From the NCBI RefSeq assembly GCF_039541815.1, contig NZ_BAABGY010000015.1, forward strand, positions 16,182 to 80,181: a DNA stretch of 64,000 bases. The letters run 5' to 3'. Below the pieces are notes generated by a model, which had not been told where the DNA came from, searched no databases, and saw only the letters and a program-made list of their open reading frames with translations. Position 1 is the first letter of the stretch. Every line of letters starts with the position of its first letter. A program made the translations under genes and the position numbers. Origin of the DNA: Flavisolibacter amylovorans (GTDB lineage Bacteria > Bacteroidota > Bacteroidia > Chitinophagales > Chitinophagaceae). Shown one piece after another: positions 53,547 to 62,038 of this stretch.

Positions 53547-55006
53547 CGCATCCCATATCACCGGCCGCCTCCTGGCTGCGCCTCCTGCTCACACTCCTGC
53601 TGAGTGTGGCGGTGTTCCATGGGTATGCCCAGGACCCGCCGGGCCAGTGCACGGTGCGCGACCAGCGGATGTACATCGAGCTGCGCAAGGACATGGCGCC
53701 ACCCGCCCTCTTCGCCTTCATCGAGAAGTACGGCCTCGAAGACCTCGCCCTCGACGCCTTCCTGAAGCGCAACATGCAGGACTCGCTGCGCCGCCGTGGC
53801 TGGGTAGTGGAGCGCAACAACGCGAAGGAGGTCATCCTTTACCGCCCCCTCTTTGCCGGCGCCGACATCGGCGACCCCGCGCAGCGCCTGCACCTCACCG
53901 CGGCCCCGCCCGAGCCGGTGCCCGTAAGCTCCTTCGGCGCCAACCGCTTCCGCAACAAAGCCCCCTTTACCAACCGCGACTCGCTCGTCACCTTCTACCT
54001 CCGCGGACAAACGCGCGCCGGCAATGTGCTCCTCGCGGGCTCCTTCACCGACTGGCAGAACGGCGCCCTCCGCATGCAGAAGGTCGACTCCGGCTGGATC
54101 GCACAGGTCCGCCTCGCCCCCGGCAAATACTGGTACAAGTTCATCGTCGACGGCGGCTGGCAGGTCGACGCCGACAACCTGCAGCAGGAGAACGACGGCC
54201 GCGGCAACACCAATTCCGTTTACTTCCGCCCGAACCGGGTGTTCCGCCTCGAAGGTCATGCAGGCGCACGTAGCGTGTTCCTTGCCGGCTCCTTCAACAA
54301 CTGGCGCAAGGATGCGCTCGCGCTGCACCGCTATGCCGGCGGCTGGATCCTGCCCGTGTACCTCGGCGAAGGCACGCACCTGTATAAGTTCGTGGTCGAC
54401 GGGCAGTGGCTCCACGACCCCGCCAACCCCGACCGCATGCCCGACGGCCACAGCGGCTTCAACTCGGTACTGCGCAACGGCAAGCCGGTGCACTTCAACC
54501 TCGCCGGCTTCCCCAACGCGAAGGCGGTGGCCCTCGCCGGCAACTTCAACGGCTGGCGCGGCAACGAGATCTTCCTGACCCGTACTGCTACCGGCTGGAC
54601 GCTGCCCTTCGTGCTCGGCGGCGGCACCTACGAATACAAGTTCATCGTCGACGGCAGGTGGATCGCCGACCCCGCCAACCCGCTCAACACGGGCGGCAAC
54701 GGCAAGGGCAACTCGGTGCTCGTGGTGGCGCCCAACCACACCTTCCGCCTCAAGGGCTACGCTGCGGCCAAAAACGTGGCGATCGGCGGCGATTTCAACG
54801 GCTGGAACAAACAAAGCCTGCCCCTCCGCCGCGAGGGCGACGACTGGGTGCTCGCCCTCCACCTGCATCCCGGCAAGCACCGCTACAAGTTCTACGTCGA
54901 CGACAAGTGGATCCTCGATCCCGGCAACAAGCTCTGGGAGCAGAACGAATTCCGCACGGGCAATTCGGTGCTGTGGAAGGAACCCATCCCCCAGCCCCTT
55001 CCCTAA
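53543..55006 (+). CDS. Secreted protein with four CBM48/AMPK-type glycogen-binding domains
   Basis: 487 aa from ATG 53543, whose ATGA overlaps the previous stop (TGA 53544-53546); ATG 53537 would add two residues. Signal peptide to ~residue 30. A ~115 aa unique N-terminal part is followed by four tandem ~65 aa beta domains, each with 'LAGSF-x-x-W' and 'YKFIVDG-x-W-x-x-DP' (VLLAGSFTDW, VFLAGSFNNW, VALAGNFNGW, VAIGGDFNGW). These are the core of CBM48/AMPK-beta glycogen-binding modules. No catalytic domain. The last residues EPIPQPLP are encoded by a CCCATCCCCCAGCCCC repeat. Confidence 0.85.
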   Translation: MTHPISPAASWLRLLLTLLLSVAVFHGYAQDPPGQCTVRDQRMYIELRKDMAPPALFAFIEKYGLEDLALDAFLKRNMQDSLRRRGWVVERNNAKEVILYRPLFAGADIGDPAQRLHLTAAPPEPVPVSSFGANRFRNKAPFTNRDSLVTFYLRGQTRAGNVLLAGSFTDWQNGALRMQKVDSGWIAQVRLAPGKYWYKFIVDGGWQVDADNLQQENDGRGNTNSVYFRPNRVFRLEGHAGARSVFLAGSFNNWRKDALALHRYAGGWILPVYLGEGTHLYKFVVDGQWLHDPANPDRMPDGHSGFNSVLRNGKPVHFNLAGFPNAKAVALAGNFNGWRGNEIFLTRTATGWTLPFVLGGGTYEYKFIVDGRWIADPANPLNTGGNGKGNSVLVVAPNHTFRLKGYAAAKNVAIGGDFNGWNKQSLPLRREGDDWVLALHLHPGKHRYKFYVDDKWILDPGNKLWEQNEFRTGNSVLWKEPIPQPLP

Positions 55007-55285
55007 CCTCACCCCCGGCCCCTCTCCTAAGGAGAGGGGAGCAACCCATCCCCCAGCCCCTTCCCAAGGGGAAGGGGAGCTAAAGTTCCCTTACATTCTC
55101 GATTGCCCTGGACCGAGTGGTGCCACAGGCATTTCGTCTGGCGCACTTCCTCCATTTGTTAATGAAACAGCAAGCGGCGGCAACCGTAAACCGCTCCGCA
55201 AGTTCCCTCCGGTTAAGAGTACCCCAAAATATAAGGGAACCCAGACTCCGCTTCCCCTTGAGAAGGGGCCGGGGGATGGGCCTGG
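54982..55285. repeat. CCCATCCCC/CCCCTTCC arms spanning the 3' ends of two convergent genes
   Basis: Left side: CCCATCCCCCAGCCCCTTCC at 54985-55005 inside the CBM48 gene, CCTCACCCCCGGCCCCTCTC at 55008-55030, and a second CCCATCCCCCAGCCCC at 55047. Right side 55250-55282: CCCCTTGAGAAGGGGCCGGG then GGATGGG, the reverse complement, inside the histidine kinase gene's 3' end. 55085-55245 holds no gene. Confidence 0.8.
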
Positions 55286-56541
55286 AACTGCGCCCGCAGC
55301 ACACAGCCTTTTCCCGGGGCAGCATCCACCACGAGGGTGCCCGCATAGAGCTGGAGGCGGCTACGGATGTTGCGCAGGCCGATGCCGGTGCGCACGTGCG
55401 CGGGGTCGAAGCCCTGCCCGTCGTCGGCCACTTCCAGTTGTACCTGAGGTTCGGCTACCGTGAGTGTTACCCGCACCTGCCGGGCCCCGGCATACTTCAC
55501 GATATTATTCAGCTGCTCCTGCACGACGCGGTACACCAGCAGCTTATGCCCGGCATCGAGCAGCGCCTCGGCATCGGCCGACATCGTCAACGTAAACTGG
55601 AACGACCGGAAGCGCTGCACGTCGGCGGCGAGGCCCTCGAGCGCTTCCCGGAGCGTGTCGGCGCCGAACTCGGGTGGCTTGATGGTGGCCGAGAGCTGGC
55701 GGATCTCGTTGAGCGAGCGCGTCACCATGGCCTTGGCCTTGTCTACGAAGGGGGCGTCGGCCGGCGCCGGCTGCAACTGGTCGATCGAGAGGCGCGCCAC
55801 GGTGAGCAGCTGGCACACGTTGTCGTGCAGCTCCTGCGCCCAGCGCTCGCGCTCCTGCTCCTGGGCCGCCACCACCGTGCGGCCCTGCTCCTGCCGGAAG
55901 GCGATCTGCTGCTGGTAGTAGCGCGCCTGCATGGCCCGCTCCTCGGTCACGTCCTGCAGGGCCAGCACGAGGTGCTGGGGTTGCGTACTGCCTTCTTCGC
56001 GGAGCACGCAGGCGCGCCCGATCATATCGCGCCAGGCGCCCTCGGTGCCGTAGCGGAATTCGGCCTGCCACAGCGCGCCTGCCCGCTCGAGGTAATCGTT
56101 GAATTGCGCCTCGATGCGGTCGCGGTCGTCGGGGTGGAGGCGGCGGAAGAAAAAGGCGGGGAAGTCGGTCAGCAGCAGGCCGGGCGCCCCGGTGAACTGC
56201 TGCAGCTCCTCGTTGATGACGGTCTGGCCGGTGGCGAAGTTGTGGTCGGCGATGCCCTCGCGAAGGGCCCGGTGCAGGGCGCGGTAGCGGCGCAGGAGGT
56301 CGCGCTTTTCGGTATTGCGGTCGGCGAGGTGGCGGTACAGGCGCCGCGCCGTTACGAAGAGCAGGATCGTGGAGCAGCCCACGAAGAGGAGGCCTTTGAG
56401 CTGCTGCAACGTAGCATACGCCGCGGGACCGCCGGCCCAGCGCCCCACCCACCGGTCGGTCAGGAGGATCCAGGCGGTGCTGAACCCCAGGTAGATCAAT
56501 GCCAGCCACACATAAGGCGGAAGCCGCCGCAAGAACGCCAT
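55213..56541 (-). CDS. PAS-containing sensor histidine kinase (NarL/DesK type, HisKA_3)
   Basis: 442 aa. TM helices at ~12-28 and ~50-66, then a PAS domain (~95-205; FPAFFFRRLHPDDRDRIEAQF, LQDVTEERAM). The H-box is QERERWAQELHDNVCQLL with phospho-His239, typical of HisKA_3 kinases that pair with LuxR-type regulators. ATPase motifs: ELHDN region, N-box-like QEQLNNIVKYAGA, DDGQGFDP and TGIGLRNIRSR. No regulator gene is adjacent. The final residues QAHPPAPSQGEAESGFPYI are encoded by a dispersed GC-rich repeat, not by family sequence. Confidence 0.92.
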   Translation of the reverse strand: MAFLRRLPPYVWLALIYLGFSTAWILLTDRWVGRWAGGPAAYATLQQLKGLLFVGCSTILLFVTARRLYRHLADRNTEKRDLLRRYRALHRALREGIADHNFATGQTVINEELQQFTGAPGLLLTDFPAFFFRRLHPDDRDRIEAQFNDYLERAGALWQAEFRYGTEGAWRDMIGRACVLREEGSTQPQHLVLALQDVTEERAMQARYYQQQIAFRQEQGRTVVAAQEQERERWAQELHDNVCQLLTVARLSIDQLQPAPADAPFVDKAKAMVTRSLNEIRQLSATIKPPEFGADTLREALEGLAADVQRFRSFQFTLTMSADAEALLDAGHKLLVYRVVQEQLNNIVKYAGARQVRVTLTVAEPQVQLEVADDGQGFDPAHVRTGIGLRNIRSRLQLYAGTLVVDAAPGKGCVLRAQFQAHPPAPSQGEAESGFPYILGYS

Positions 56542-56808
56542 ACCTCATCCGGTTTAAATGATGCGGTCCGTAGCCCGCGACTACGGACAACGACAACCGT
56601 TGCAAAAGCAATACCGTTGAACGGCCGCCTCCGGGCGGGGAAGCAAGGATCAACAAAACCTGCGGGCGCCCGCCTGCCTGCCCGGCCGGGTGGCGCTAGC
56701 CGGGCAACCGGCGCCGTCCGTCGAAGCGGTCGACCCATCCGCCACAGATTAGCTATTTTGCAGCACGCATCACCCAGATCCGTCTGCCCCGGCAGATGAA
56801 AAACCCGC

Positions 56809-59481
56809 ATGATGAAAAAAATCCTGAAGATCACCGCCATCGCCCTCGGCGTACTCCTCCTCCTCGCCTTTACCGCCCCCTTCCTGTTCCGCAAGCAGAT
56901 CGTAGCTGCGCTCAAGAGCGGGATCAACCAGAACGTGGCCGCGCAGGTCGACTTCGCCGACGTCTCCATCTCCTTCTTCCGCCGCTTCCCGCGCGTGTCG
57001 GTGGCCGTCGAGAACGTGCGCGTCGTAGGCACCGGCAACTTCGCCGGCGACACCTTGCTGCAGGCCGGCCGCGCCGAGGCCGCCCTCAACTTCTGGAGCG
57101 TGGTGAAAGGCTCGGACTTCCGCATCCACTCCGTGCAGCTCGACGACCCGCGCATCAATGCCATCGTGCACAAAGACGGAACCGCCAACTGGGACATCGC
57201 CCTCCCCGATACCAGTACCAACACCGTGCAGCCCACCGCCTTCAGCCTCGTGCTCGAGCGCTACGCCGTGCGCAACGCCGACATCCGCTATACCGACGAA
57301 GGCGCCGGCATCAGCACCCACCTCCGCGGCCTCGACCACGAAGGGTCGGGCGACTTCACATCCGACCTCTTCACGCTGAAGACAAAGACCCGCGCCGGCG
57401 CCATCACCGTACGCTACGGCGCCGTGCCCTGGCTCTCGGAGGTGAAGACGACCCTCGACGCCGACATCGAGATCGACAACAAGACGAACACCTACAAGCT
57501 CCAGAACACACGCGTATCGCTCAACGACCTGCAGCTCGAGACGGCCGGCTTCGTGCAGCTCGTTAACGACAGCACCTATAAGATGGACCTCGCCTTCAAG
57601 GCGCCCAACACCGCTTTCCGCGAATTGCTCTCGCTCATTCCCGCCCTGTACCAGAAAGAGTTCGAAAAGATCAAGACGTCCGGCACCGCCAAATTCGACG
57701 GCTTCCTGAAGGGCACCTACAGCGCCACGCAGCTCCCCGCCTTTGCTGTGAACCTCGACGTCGCGAACGGCTCCTTCCAGTACCCCGACCTGCCGCGCCC
57801 CGTAAAGGACATCAACTTCTCGCTCCATGCCAATAACCCCGACGGCGTGCCCGACAACACGGTGGTGAACATCCCGAAGGCGCACCTCGAGTTCGACGGC
57901 GAAGCCTTCGACGGCCGCCTCGCCCTGCAGCGCCCCCTCACCGCCATGCTCATCGACGCCGCCCTCAAGGGCCGCCTCGACCTCGGTAAGCTCGCGGGCA
58001 TGGTGAAGCTCGATGCCGGTACGAAGCTCGCCGGCATCCTCGGCGCCGACGTGCAGCTCAAAGGCTCGGTGGCTGCCCTGCAGCAAAAGCGCTACGACGG
58101 CTTCACGGCTGCCGGCAACCTCTCGCTCGCCAACTTCCTGTATTCCTCCAAAGATTACCCCGACGCCGTGCAGCTGCAGACGGTGCAGGCCGCGTTTACG
58201 CCGCGCGCCCTTAATGTGTCGCAGGTGGTGGGCCAGTACGGCGCGTCGCACTTTACCGCGAGCGGCGCCCTCGACAATATCCTCGCCTATGCGCTGAAGG
58301 GCCAGGCCCTCACGGGCGCACTGCAGTTCCATGCCGACAAGCTGGACCTGAACCGCTTTCTCGCCGTGGCCCCCGACTCGGCCGCTGCAAAAGCAAATCC
58401 CGCCGGCCCCTTCCTCGTACCCGCCAACCTCGACCTCGCCCTCACATCGGCGGTGGACGAAGTGCTGTACGACAAAGTGGACCTGAAGAACGTAAGCGGC
58501 CGGCTGGCCGTCCGCAACGAGACCGTATATCTACAGGACCTGCGCGCCAATGCCCTCGACGGCACGATGCGCATCTCCGGCTCCTACTCCACCCTGCTGG
58601 ATAAAAAGCGGCCCGACATCGCCCTCACCTACGACGTGCAGGGCCTAGACGTGCAGAAGACCTTCCTGGCCTTCAACACCGTGCAGCGGCTGATGCCGAT
58701 CGCCCGCTTCATGGGTGGCCGCCTCACCTCGCAGATGAGCGTCTCCGGCAAGCTGGGCGACGGTATGATGCCCGATATGGCCTCCCTCTCCGGTAAGGGC
58801 AACCTGCTGCTGCTCGAAGGCGTGCTCCAGAAGTTTGCGCCGGTAGACAAGCTCGCGTCGATGCTCCAGATCAACTCGCTCCAGAACATCTCGCTCAAGG
58901 AGGTAAAGAACTACTTCGAGTTCGCCAACGGCAAGGTGCTGGTAAAGCCCTTTACGGTGAAGCTTTCCGACATGGAGATCGAGGCCGGCGGCCTTCATGG
59001 CTTCGACCAGTCGATGGACTACGTGCTCAATATGAAAATGCCCCGCGCGAAGCTGGGCGCCGGCGCCAACAACGTGGTGAACAACCTCGCCTCCCAGGCC
59101 GCCAGCCGCGGCGTGCCGGTAAAGCTCGGCGACATGGTGAACCTGAAGGTGAACATGGGCGGCACGGTTTCGAAGCCCCAGATCAAGACCGCCCTCAAGG
59201 AATCGGCCGCCTCCCTCGCCGACGACCTCAAGGTGCAGGCCACGGCCTTCGTGCAGTCGAAGGTGGACAGCGCGAAGAGCACCCTCCGCGACTCGGTGAA
59301 GGCCACGAAGGACGCCTTACTGCACTCCGCGAAGAACGAGGTGATCAAGGGCCTCACGGGGCAGAAAGACACGGCTGTCGGCGCCGCGCCGACGGATGTA
59401 CGGAAGAAGGCGGAGAATACCGGCAAGGCCCTGCTCAATGGATTGTTCGGGAAGAAGCAGAAGGATACGACGCAGCATTGA
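56809..59481 (+). CDS. AsmA-like family protein
   Basis: 890 aa. One N-terminal TM (LGVLLLLAFTAPFLF) then a very long beta-rich periplasmic chain. AsmA landmarks: SFFRRFPRVSVAVENVRVVG, the 'GTANWDIA' turn, and near the C-terminus GGLHGFDQSMDYVLNMKMPRAKLG. A helical tail (SVKATKDALLHSAKN) ends the chain. Bridge-like AsmA/TamB proteins carry phospholipids between inner and outer membranes. It diverges from the histidine kinase gene. A GCTATTTTG motif lies ~50 bases before the ATG. Confidence 0.92.
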   Translation: MMKKILKITAIALGVLLLLAFTAPFLFRKQIVAALKSGINQNVAAQVDFADVSISFFRRFPRVSVAVENVRVVGTGNFAGDTLLQAGRAEAALNFWSVVKGSDFRIHSVQLDDPRINAIVHKDGTANWDIALPDTSTNTVQPTAFSLVLERYAVRNADIRYTDEGAGISTHLRGLDHEGSGDFTSDLFTLKTKTRAGAITVRYGAVPWLSEVKTTLDADIEIDNKTNTYKLQNTRVSLNDLQLETAGFVQLVNDSTYKMDLAFKAPNTAFRELLSLIPALYQKEFEKIKTSGTAKFDGFLKGTYSATQLPAFAVNLDVANGSFQYPDLPRPVKDINFSLHANNPDGVPDNTVVNIPKAHLEFDGEAFDGRLALQRPLTAMLIDAALKGRLDLGKLAGMVKLDAGTKLAGILGADVQLKGSVAALQQKRYDGFTAAGNLSLANFLYSSKDYPDAVQLQTVQAAFTPRALNVSQVVGQYGASHFTASGALDNILAYALKGQALTGALQFHADKLDLNRFLAVAPDSAAAKANPAGPFLVPANLDLALTSAVDEVLYDKVDLKNVSGRLAVRNETVYLQDLRANALDGTMRISGSYSTLLDKKRPDIALTYDVQGLDVQKTFLAFNTVQRLMPIARFMGGRLTSQMSVSGKLGDGMMPDMASLSGKGNLLLLEGVLQKFAPVDKLASMLQINSLQNISLKEVKNYFEFANGKVLVKPFTVKLSDMEIEAGGLHGFDQSMDYVLNMKMPRAKLGAGANNVVNNLASQAASRGVPVKLGDMVNLKVNMGGTVSKPQIKTALKESAASLADDLKVQATAFVQSKVDSAKSTLRDSVKATKDALLHSAKNEVIKGLTGQKDTAVGAAPTDVRKKAENTGKALLNGLFGKKQKDTTQH

Positions 59482-59499
59482 TGCTGAGTACCGATAACG

Positions 59500-59534
59500 G
59501 AAGCCCCGGCCAATGGGCCGGGGCTTTCTTTTTA
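59500..59534 (+). terminator. Rho-independent terminator after the AsmA-like gene
   Basis: AAGCCCCGGCC, CAAT, GGGCCGGGGCTT, TCTTTTT. It also marks the left border of the cassette-like region. Confidence 0.9.
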
Positions 59535-59622
59535 GAGTTCATAGGAAGCAAGCGCTTTGCCTATTGCTGTACGATGAGCATGAAATGAACTTTTAACACG
59601 GTTAATGTTGACCGAAGTGCGT

Positions 59623-60108
59623 TTAGTTGAAAGGCGCCAGGTGCACCGATTTGGCTACGGCCCAGAAAGTGTCCCGCGCCCGCCCCTTTAGGCTTTTACT
59701 ATACATCAGAAAAGAAGCGTTGCCTATCTTCGGATTTACTCCTACACTGTCGATATAAAGTGCAGTGTAACCGGGGCTGGCGTTCAGACCTTCGATCTTC
59801 CGGGCTAAGAGACCGTCGATCATTTCCGTAGTCCGGACTAAGCGCTCGGTGTCTTCCAGGTAGGCCGAAGCGGAAAAGCCGTGGTGAAAATGAACTGTGT
59901 CCATCGAGTGAGTGACGAAGTAATGATGAGCCGTTGCGTCCCCTGGTGCCGGCATCGATTCCAGCTCTCTCCACGACGCAGGGATTGAAAGTGACAAATG
60001 GCCATAGTCCACTTTCCGCATGGAGTCACCAATCGCATGACGATCCCGGCCTGATGGAGATGTGCATGCGAGGAACATTAAAAGGAATATGACCGGTAGG
60101 ACGCTCAT
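59623..60108 (-). CDS. Cassette ORF 1: lipoprotein of unknown function
   Basis: 161 aa. Lipobox LMFLAC (Cys15). The body has strand/helix alternation (YGHLSLSIPASWRELESM, NASFLMYSKSLKGRARDTFW) that recalls small PsbP-like or DUF1795-type lipoproteins, but this is not certain. The start codon sits 6 bases from attC-like site 1. Third positions are markedly less GC than in genes left of 59500. No clear attC-like site follows the stop; 59540-59575 (AGCGCTTTGCCTATTGCTG) may be a decayed one. Confidence 0.7.
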   Translation of the reverse strand: MSVLPVIFLLMFLACTSPSGRDRHAIGDSMRKVDYGHLSLSIPASWRELESMPAPGDATAHHYFVTHSMDTVHFHHGFSASAYLEDTERLVRTTEMIDGLLARKIEGLNASPGYTALYIDSVGVNPKIGNASFLMYSKSLKGRARDTFWAVAKSVHLAPFN

Positions 60109-60114
60109 TGCATT

Positions 60115-60213
60115 GCGGCCAACGACCAGGGCTTTGCGCTGGACGAAGTCCTCTAGTGAAGATAGGAAATGAAACGACCGGGCCTAGCGCAATAGTCCCT
60201 GCTAGGTGCAGTT
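60115..60213 (-). repeat. attC-like site 1
   Basis: Read on the minus strand (the ORF direction): GCAGGGACTATTGCGCTAGG, ~45-base loop, CCAGCGCAAAGCCCTGG, then GTTGGCC at 60117-60123 (one base off GTTRRRY). The arms pair through TTGCGCT/AGCGCAA with extra unpaired A residues in one arm. It fills the space between ORF 2's stop and ORF 1's start. Confidence 0.75.
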
Positions 60214-60846
60214 TCACTGAATCGTGAAGCCAATGCTGTTGAGGTATCCTCCATTCTTATCCGAGCAGCCTTGAATGTTGATAAAATTGACTCTATCATT
60301 CGATTCGAGGCTACTGAACGCTCCAAGCGCCTTCTTATCAAAAGAATCATTAGCGTTGTAGTGATCAAAAACAACCGCATTCCGTCGCGTAATAATGATT
60401 TGATAGCTCTCCACGGCACACGGCAACCATCTTTTAACCGGCATGAAGTAGGAGCCATCGATCTTCCCAGCTTTTACAAAGAAGTCTTTATGAACACTTC
60501 CAGCTGCTTTGTCGGAAACGTGCGCTCTCGGAGTAGGCGGTAATAAGGTTTCAAACAGGCGCGCTCCGGTGAGAATGGTATCCCCATTCGAGATATAATG
60601 TATATAGATTGTCCCGGGCCCCTGGACTTTCGATTTGAATGTATAGTGGCAGCTGACATCTTTCTCGAATGAACCCTCTTTGGACGTAAGGAAGACCGAG
60701 TCACAATCGTAATTCGAAACCGCGGCAAGGAGGTAAGCATCCATATTTAGATAAACCGGCCCGGAGTCGAAATCGATAGATGCTATCTGACCAAAAGAGA
60801 CGCTATAGGCACTAAGGAAAGCTAGAAAGAATAGGCTTCTTCTCAT
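60214..60846 (-). CDS. Cassette ORF 2: secreted protein with GldM C-terminal-like domain
   Basis: 210 aa. Signal peptide ends SFGQ. Residues ~35-105 form one beta domain (GTIYIHYISNGDTILTG). From ~residue 108 (PRAHVSDKAAGSVHKDFF) through VESYQIIITRRN, FDHYNANDSFDKKALGAFSS and VNFINIQGCSDKNGGYLNSI to the end, the pattern follows the C-terminal domain of gliding-motility protein GldM/PorM, a T9SS motor component. Here it stands alone without the TM motor part. The stop lies immediately at site 1 and the start 20 bases from site 2. Confidence 0.75.
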   Translation of the reverse strand: MRRSLFFLAFLSAYSVSFGQIASIDFDSGPVYLNMDAYLLAAVSNYDCDSVFLTSKEGSFEKDVSCHYTFKSKVQGPGTIYIHYISNGDTILTGARLFETLLPPTPRAHVSDKAAGSVHKDFFVKAGKIDGSYFMPVKRWLPCAVESYQIIITRRNAVVFDHYNANDSFDKKALGAFSSLESNDRVNFINIQGCSDKNGGYLNSIGFTIQ

Positions 60847-60865
60847 ATAGGGGTTTCGACGAAAA

Positions 60866-60966
60866 TGGCGCTTAACGCCCAGGGCATTGCGCTGTGGCCG
60901 GAAATGAATTTACGAACTAAAGTGATTGATCGGAGGCCATACAGCAATACCCTATGTCAGGCGCTG
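60866..60966 (-). repeat. attC-like site 2
   Basis: Minus-strand reading: GCCTGAC (60956-60962, near RYYYAAC), ATAGGGTATTGCTGTATGGC, loop, GGCCACAGCGCAATGCCC, TGGGC, GTTAAGC (60870-60876, exact GTTRRRY). TATGGCC pairs with GGCCACA apart from one position. Confidence 0.8.
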
Positions 60967-61402
60967 TTCCTATAGGGATATCGCCTAGGTCTATCCCCAA
61001 ACAAGGATAGCCTTTCCAAAGGTGTTGATAAAACTTTACGTGATCAATCGGGACTTCGATGAATTCCGGGGTCTTGCGTCCAACTATCGTAAGCCTCAGT
61101 CGTACAGATCGTCGTCCGTTAGTAAACAATCTTCTCATATAGCCATAACCGCAGTCGTTAAGTCCAGCAAAACCGATCTGCTGCTTTAGCTTCCCGACGT
61201 TGAAGTCTCTATCGATATAATAGAACGAATCCTCCCCTGAAATCATTGCATTTTTAGGTACGGGAAAACCAACTTTAATGACACACTCACCGTTCCCTAT
61301 AAACTTTCCTTTGAAGAACAATTCACCGATGCACCTACCCTGTCCCATTGCGTTATCCAGCAGGGCCAAAACAGCAAATGATATTAAGGCGAAGACTCTC
61401 AT
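60917..61402 (-). CDS. Cassette ORF 3: secreted protein, C-terminus encoded inside attC-like site 2
   Basis: 161 aa. Signal peptide ending NAMGQ. Six Cys in the mature part (GRCIGEL, GECVIKV, DCGYGYM, YPCLG and CC near the end) suggest disulfides; the strand-rich centre reads SVRLRLTIVGRKTPEFIEVP. No family recognised. The last ~15 residues (APDIGYCCMASDQSL) are translated from the left arm of site 2, so gene and recombination-like site overlap. Confidence 0.65.
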   Translation of the reverse strand: MRVFALISFAVLALLDNAMGQGRCIGELFFKGKFIGNGECVIKVGFPVPKNAMISGEDSFYYIDRDFNVGKLKQQIGFAGLNDCGYGYMRRLFTNGRRSVRLRLTIVGRKTPEFIEVPIDHVKFYQHLWKGYPCLGIDLGDIPIGTAPDIGYCCMASDQSL

Positions 61403-61407
61403 AGAAT

Positions 61408-61512
61408 AGCGCTTAACAGCTAGGGCTTTGCGCTGGCCAATGAACTATAGTGAAGATATGAACTTAGTGAAACTAGGCTAGCGCAACAGCCCCTGTGAGC
61501 AGCCGTTCCGCC
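61408..61512 (-). repeat. attC-like site 3
   Basis: Minus-strand reading: CAGGGGCTGTTGCGCTAGCC, loop, GGCCAGCGCAAAGCCCTAGC, TGTTAAGC (GTTAAGC 61411-61417, exact GTTRRRY). GGGCT-G-TTGCGCT faces AGCGCAA-AGCCC: the middle G has no partner, the hallmark extra base. Confidence 0.82.
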
Positions 61513-61537
61513 GAGCAGGCCGTCAAGCATGGTGCCG

Positions 61538-61921
61538 TTACCCACCTGAAGTCAAGTAACGCGTGTCTGGTGTCATTTGGCAAATCCTCCAAGGCTCTGG
61601 GTTGTCTTCGCCTGATATATGTCCATGGACTTTAAGTTCAGGTTGGCGTTCAAACTGAATCGTGAGACCACCGTCTTCCGATCTAAAGACACCGGTCACG
61701 TTAGCGTACATCAACCGCCCTAAGGCTAAAAGGGATTTTTCGTCCTCGTCGAGCGGGAGGTTCTCAAACTCCTTGGACAAATCAGAAACGATCCCATTGC
61801 CAATCCAGAGCTTGAAGGTCACACCCCGTGAATTGTTAGCAAACTGCAACACGAGCTCTAATTGCTCAATGCCAAAGCCGAAGACAAAACTATCCTTAAA
61901 GTAATCTTCGATATTCTGCAT
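61538..61921 (-). CDS. Cassette ORF 4: cytosolic protein of unknown function
   Basis: 127 aa, no signal peptide. Acidic; segments LELVLQFANNSRGVTFKLWIGNG, LPLDEDEKSLLALGRLM and GGLTIQFERQPELKVHG suggest an alpha/beta domain of the kind seen in small immunity-like proteins, but no family is recognised. The start codon is 15 bases from site 4. Confidence 0.6.
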   Translation of the reverse strand: MQNIEDYFKDSFVFGFGIEQLELVLQFANNSRGVTFKLWIGNGIVSDLSKEFENLPLDEDEKSLLALGRLMYANVTGVFRSEDGGLTIQFERQPELKVHGHISGEDNPEPWRICQMTPDTRYLTSGG

Positions 61922-61935
61922 AGCCTAAGAGAATG

Positions 61936-62038
61936 GCGCCCAACGACCAGTGCTTTGCGTTGGCCCCTGAAATTAGAAAATGATTCTGGCTCAAACGACC
62001 GGGCCTAGCGCAATAGTCCCTGCTGGCCGCAGTTACGC
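61936..62038 (-). repeat. attC-like site 4
   Basis: Minus-strand reading: GCGTAAC (62032-62038, one base off RYYYAAC) directly after ORF 5's stop, TGCGGCCAGCAGGGACTATT, GCGCTAGGCC, loop, GGCCAACGCAAAGCACTGG, TC, GTTGGGC (61938-61944, exact GTTRRRY). Confidence 0.82.

Noticed and set aside
59535..59622. Seventh attC-like site left of cassette ORF 1
   Set aside because: Only AGCGCTTTGCCTATTGCTG hints at arms; end boxes and pairing are not convincing, so it is mentioned only as a possible decayed site.
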